A stretch of DNA of 64,000 nucleotides, from positions 5,057,412-5,121,411 of the forward strand of contig NC_051102.1 of the NCBI RefSeq assembly GCF_901709675.1, written 5' to 3'. Numbering within the stretch: the first letter of the stretch is position 1; the number at the start of each line of letters is the position of its first letter. The translations under genes and the position numbers were made by a program. Positions 62,540 through 64,000 of this stretch are shown in pieces. Source of the stretch: Syngnathus acus. Lineage: Eukaryota; Chordata; Actinopteri; Syngnathiformes; Syngnathidae. The notes under the pieces are model-generated. The model had not been told where the DNA came from. It was given only the letters and a program-made list of their open reading frames with translations, and did no database searches.

Positions 62540-63784
62540 ATGCCTGTCCGAAAAAAAGGTGAGACACTCATGCCGGTGTGCGGTTCCGAATGCGGTGCGG
62601 TTCCGGTAGCCTAAGCCGTTTTCTCACTAGCGAGCTAGCATGCTAGCCGCTACTCGCCGGGAGAGCGAAACTCCCAAATGCGTTTAAGCGGAGTCCAAGT
62701 TTAGTCAGTCTGTCAGTCGGTTATTAGGACAAAGTGTCGCGCGGCCCGGCCGGCCCCTTGCGTCGGGCCGAACCGGGCCGCGGAGGCCCGCCAGCTAGCC
62801 TCATAGCTCGACATGCTAAAGGAGTTGCGACAGAGCTGACGGTTGGCCAAAGTGGCGACCAACTTGACACAAAGTATACACAACGCGCCCGGAAGGCAAA
62901 AGCTCGCCAAAACCGTCAAAAAGCACCAAGTTGTTCTGAACTCGGACGGGCATGGAGGTCGATCACCCTCTGAACACTTTGACGCTAAGACCTGAGTGGC
63001 GCATCTGTCACCAGATGACTGAGCAGAATATCTTCACAATAGTTAGTTGTACAGACGAATTGGCAACGCCTGGTCCCGGGTGTGCAAGTTACTCGTGTGG
63101 AATTAGTGTTGCTGTAACCAAACAAAATAAAGGTCATGTCACCTTCTTACATGATGCGCTTGACGGTTTGATGTCACTAGGCAACACTGCAACAGTTCAT
63201 GACAAGTTTGACTTCTTTCCACGTTGGCTAAGCAAAGCAATTTCCGGGAAGGAAGAGTTCTCACACCAAGAACTTGCACGGCAAGCCAAAGCCTTGAAAG
63301 AGATGGTCCGGATAGATCGGAACCGTGCGATACAATTTGTGTATCTGGGGTGACGTCAGCCACATCGCACTGTGGAAGTCCTCCCTCGTTTGTTTTACTC
63401 GGCATCGAGACAGACGTGAAAAGCGCAACAGCAACGCGGAAACAGCGGTTCTGTTTCGCCACTTGGCTTTGCCCGACGTCGCGTCCGCTCCCGGCCGCTT
63501 GCTTGGTTTGCCCGCCTCGCAGATGCACCCGACACCGATACGCGCGTCCGCTTTCCGCGTCGAATTTGTGCCACGATCGACAAAGGGGATGCGACGCTCT
63601 GGTGTGATGATGACATGATCGTCTGACGGCCCGCTTTGGCTCCCTATGTCAGACGCCCAGCGCGCGCTGTCCCTGCTGGAGGAGTACCAGGCCAAACTGC
63701 AGCATGCCGACGAGTGGCAGCTTCGCGCGTCCATCCAGAGGGTCATCGACGTCTTCCAGAGCAGCCTCTTCCGGGCCCTTGTTG
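62540..63784 (+). CDS. dlg1: Discs large homolog 1 (SAP97), first two coding exons
   Basis: MAGUK scaffold that organises membrane proteins at junctions and synapses; only the N-terminus is in the window. Exons: 62540..62558 (MPVRKK plus one base) and 63653..63784, with correct phase and GT-AG sites. Exon 2 encodes [13 protein letters not shown], then [22 protein letters not shown], which is the L27 oligomerisation domain of the beta-type isoform of DLG1 (mammals: MPVRKQDTQRALHLLEEY...). DLG2 has a similar L27 start, but MPVRK and the QLRxSIxRVI pattern favour DLG1. The ATG is preceded by GGAGGCGCC, a strong context, and lies at the edge of a CpG-rich 5' region running from about 62100 to 62850. 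The PDZ, SH3 and guanylate kinase-like exons lie beyond the right edge. Teleosts may have two dlg1 copies; which one this is cannot be told. Confidence 0.9.
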
Positions 63785-64000
63785 GTACGTGATCGTGGCC
63801 CGGATCATTTTGTTTGTTTTCAGCGCTTGACGCTGGCTCGGTTTCATTCCCTCGCTCTCTTTCAAGGCTGAATGGCTCAGCGAGCGACTTGGTGCTCGAA
63901 TGGCAGTCATGAGAGATGGGCAGGGAGGGAAAGAGAGAAAGAAAGAAATACTCGAGTATTCCTGACAGTGTGAGAAAAGCATGCTTTTGCCTCCCGGTTT
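63785..64000 (+). other. dlg1: dlg1 intron 2, start
   Basis: Begins GTACGTGATC after the L27 exon. No exon is seen before the window ends. Confidence 0.7.

Noticed and set aside
61884-62567. 227-codon minus-strand open frame upstream of dlg1
   Set aside because: It lies in the CpG-rich dlg1 5' region, has biased Arg/Ser/Pro composition and no recognisable domain.

Overview
The window is vertebrate nuclear DNA, almost certainly from a ray-finned (teleost) fish with compact genes. Every recognisable gene is a spliced vertebrate gene with GT-AG introns, mostly 80-1800 bp. Intergenic DNA carries hAT-type, LINE-like and SINE-like repeats of the kind common in teleosts, CpG-rich promoters and many microsatellites. 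Family assignments come from recognising the translated exons; no database search was run. I re-derived each splice site by hand and checked that the phases join.

Layout on the + strand unless stated: 3' part of tmem71 (1-1735); a teleost-type three-finger C2H2 zinc-finger gene on the minus strand (3421-5190); esyt2, complete in 22 coding exons (7172-16207); ptprn2, complete in 22 coding exons including two GC-AG introns (18017-31109); lactb2, 7 exons (33220-35211); smg7, 23 exons (35903-44810); a CYP7-family cytochrome P450 closest to cyp7a1, 6 exons (46611-49333); a FAM132-family C1q/TNF-related hormone (adipolin/erythroferrone) on the minus strand, 8 exons (50124-52423); prothymosin alpha (ptma), 5 exons (56887-59458); and the first two coding exons of dlg1 (62540-63784), which runs off the right edge.

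These are independent housekeeping and tissue-specific genes, not an operon-like system. They cover ER-plasma membrane lipid transfer (esyt2), dense-core vesicle biology (ptprn2), RNA processing and decay (lactb2 endoribonuclease, smg7 nonsense-mediated decay), bile-acid synthesis (cyp7), a secreted metabolic hormone (C1QTNF12-like), an acidic chromatin protein (ptma) and a membrane scaffold (dlg1). esyt2 followed by ptprn2 in the same orientation matches a linkage I recall from human chromosome 7q36, where NCAPG2 lies between them; NCAPG2 is not seen here.

I found no convincing novel system. The most notable points are two GC-AG introns in the ptprn2 phosphatase domain; a WPD loop that reads Trp-Leu-Asn together with the Cys-Ser-Asp signature, so a doubly inactive pseudophosphatase; a hormone signal-peptide core encoded by an ATG/ACG microsatellite; a short hAT element with an 8-bp target duplication; and a tRNA-like SINE present twice.
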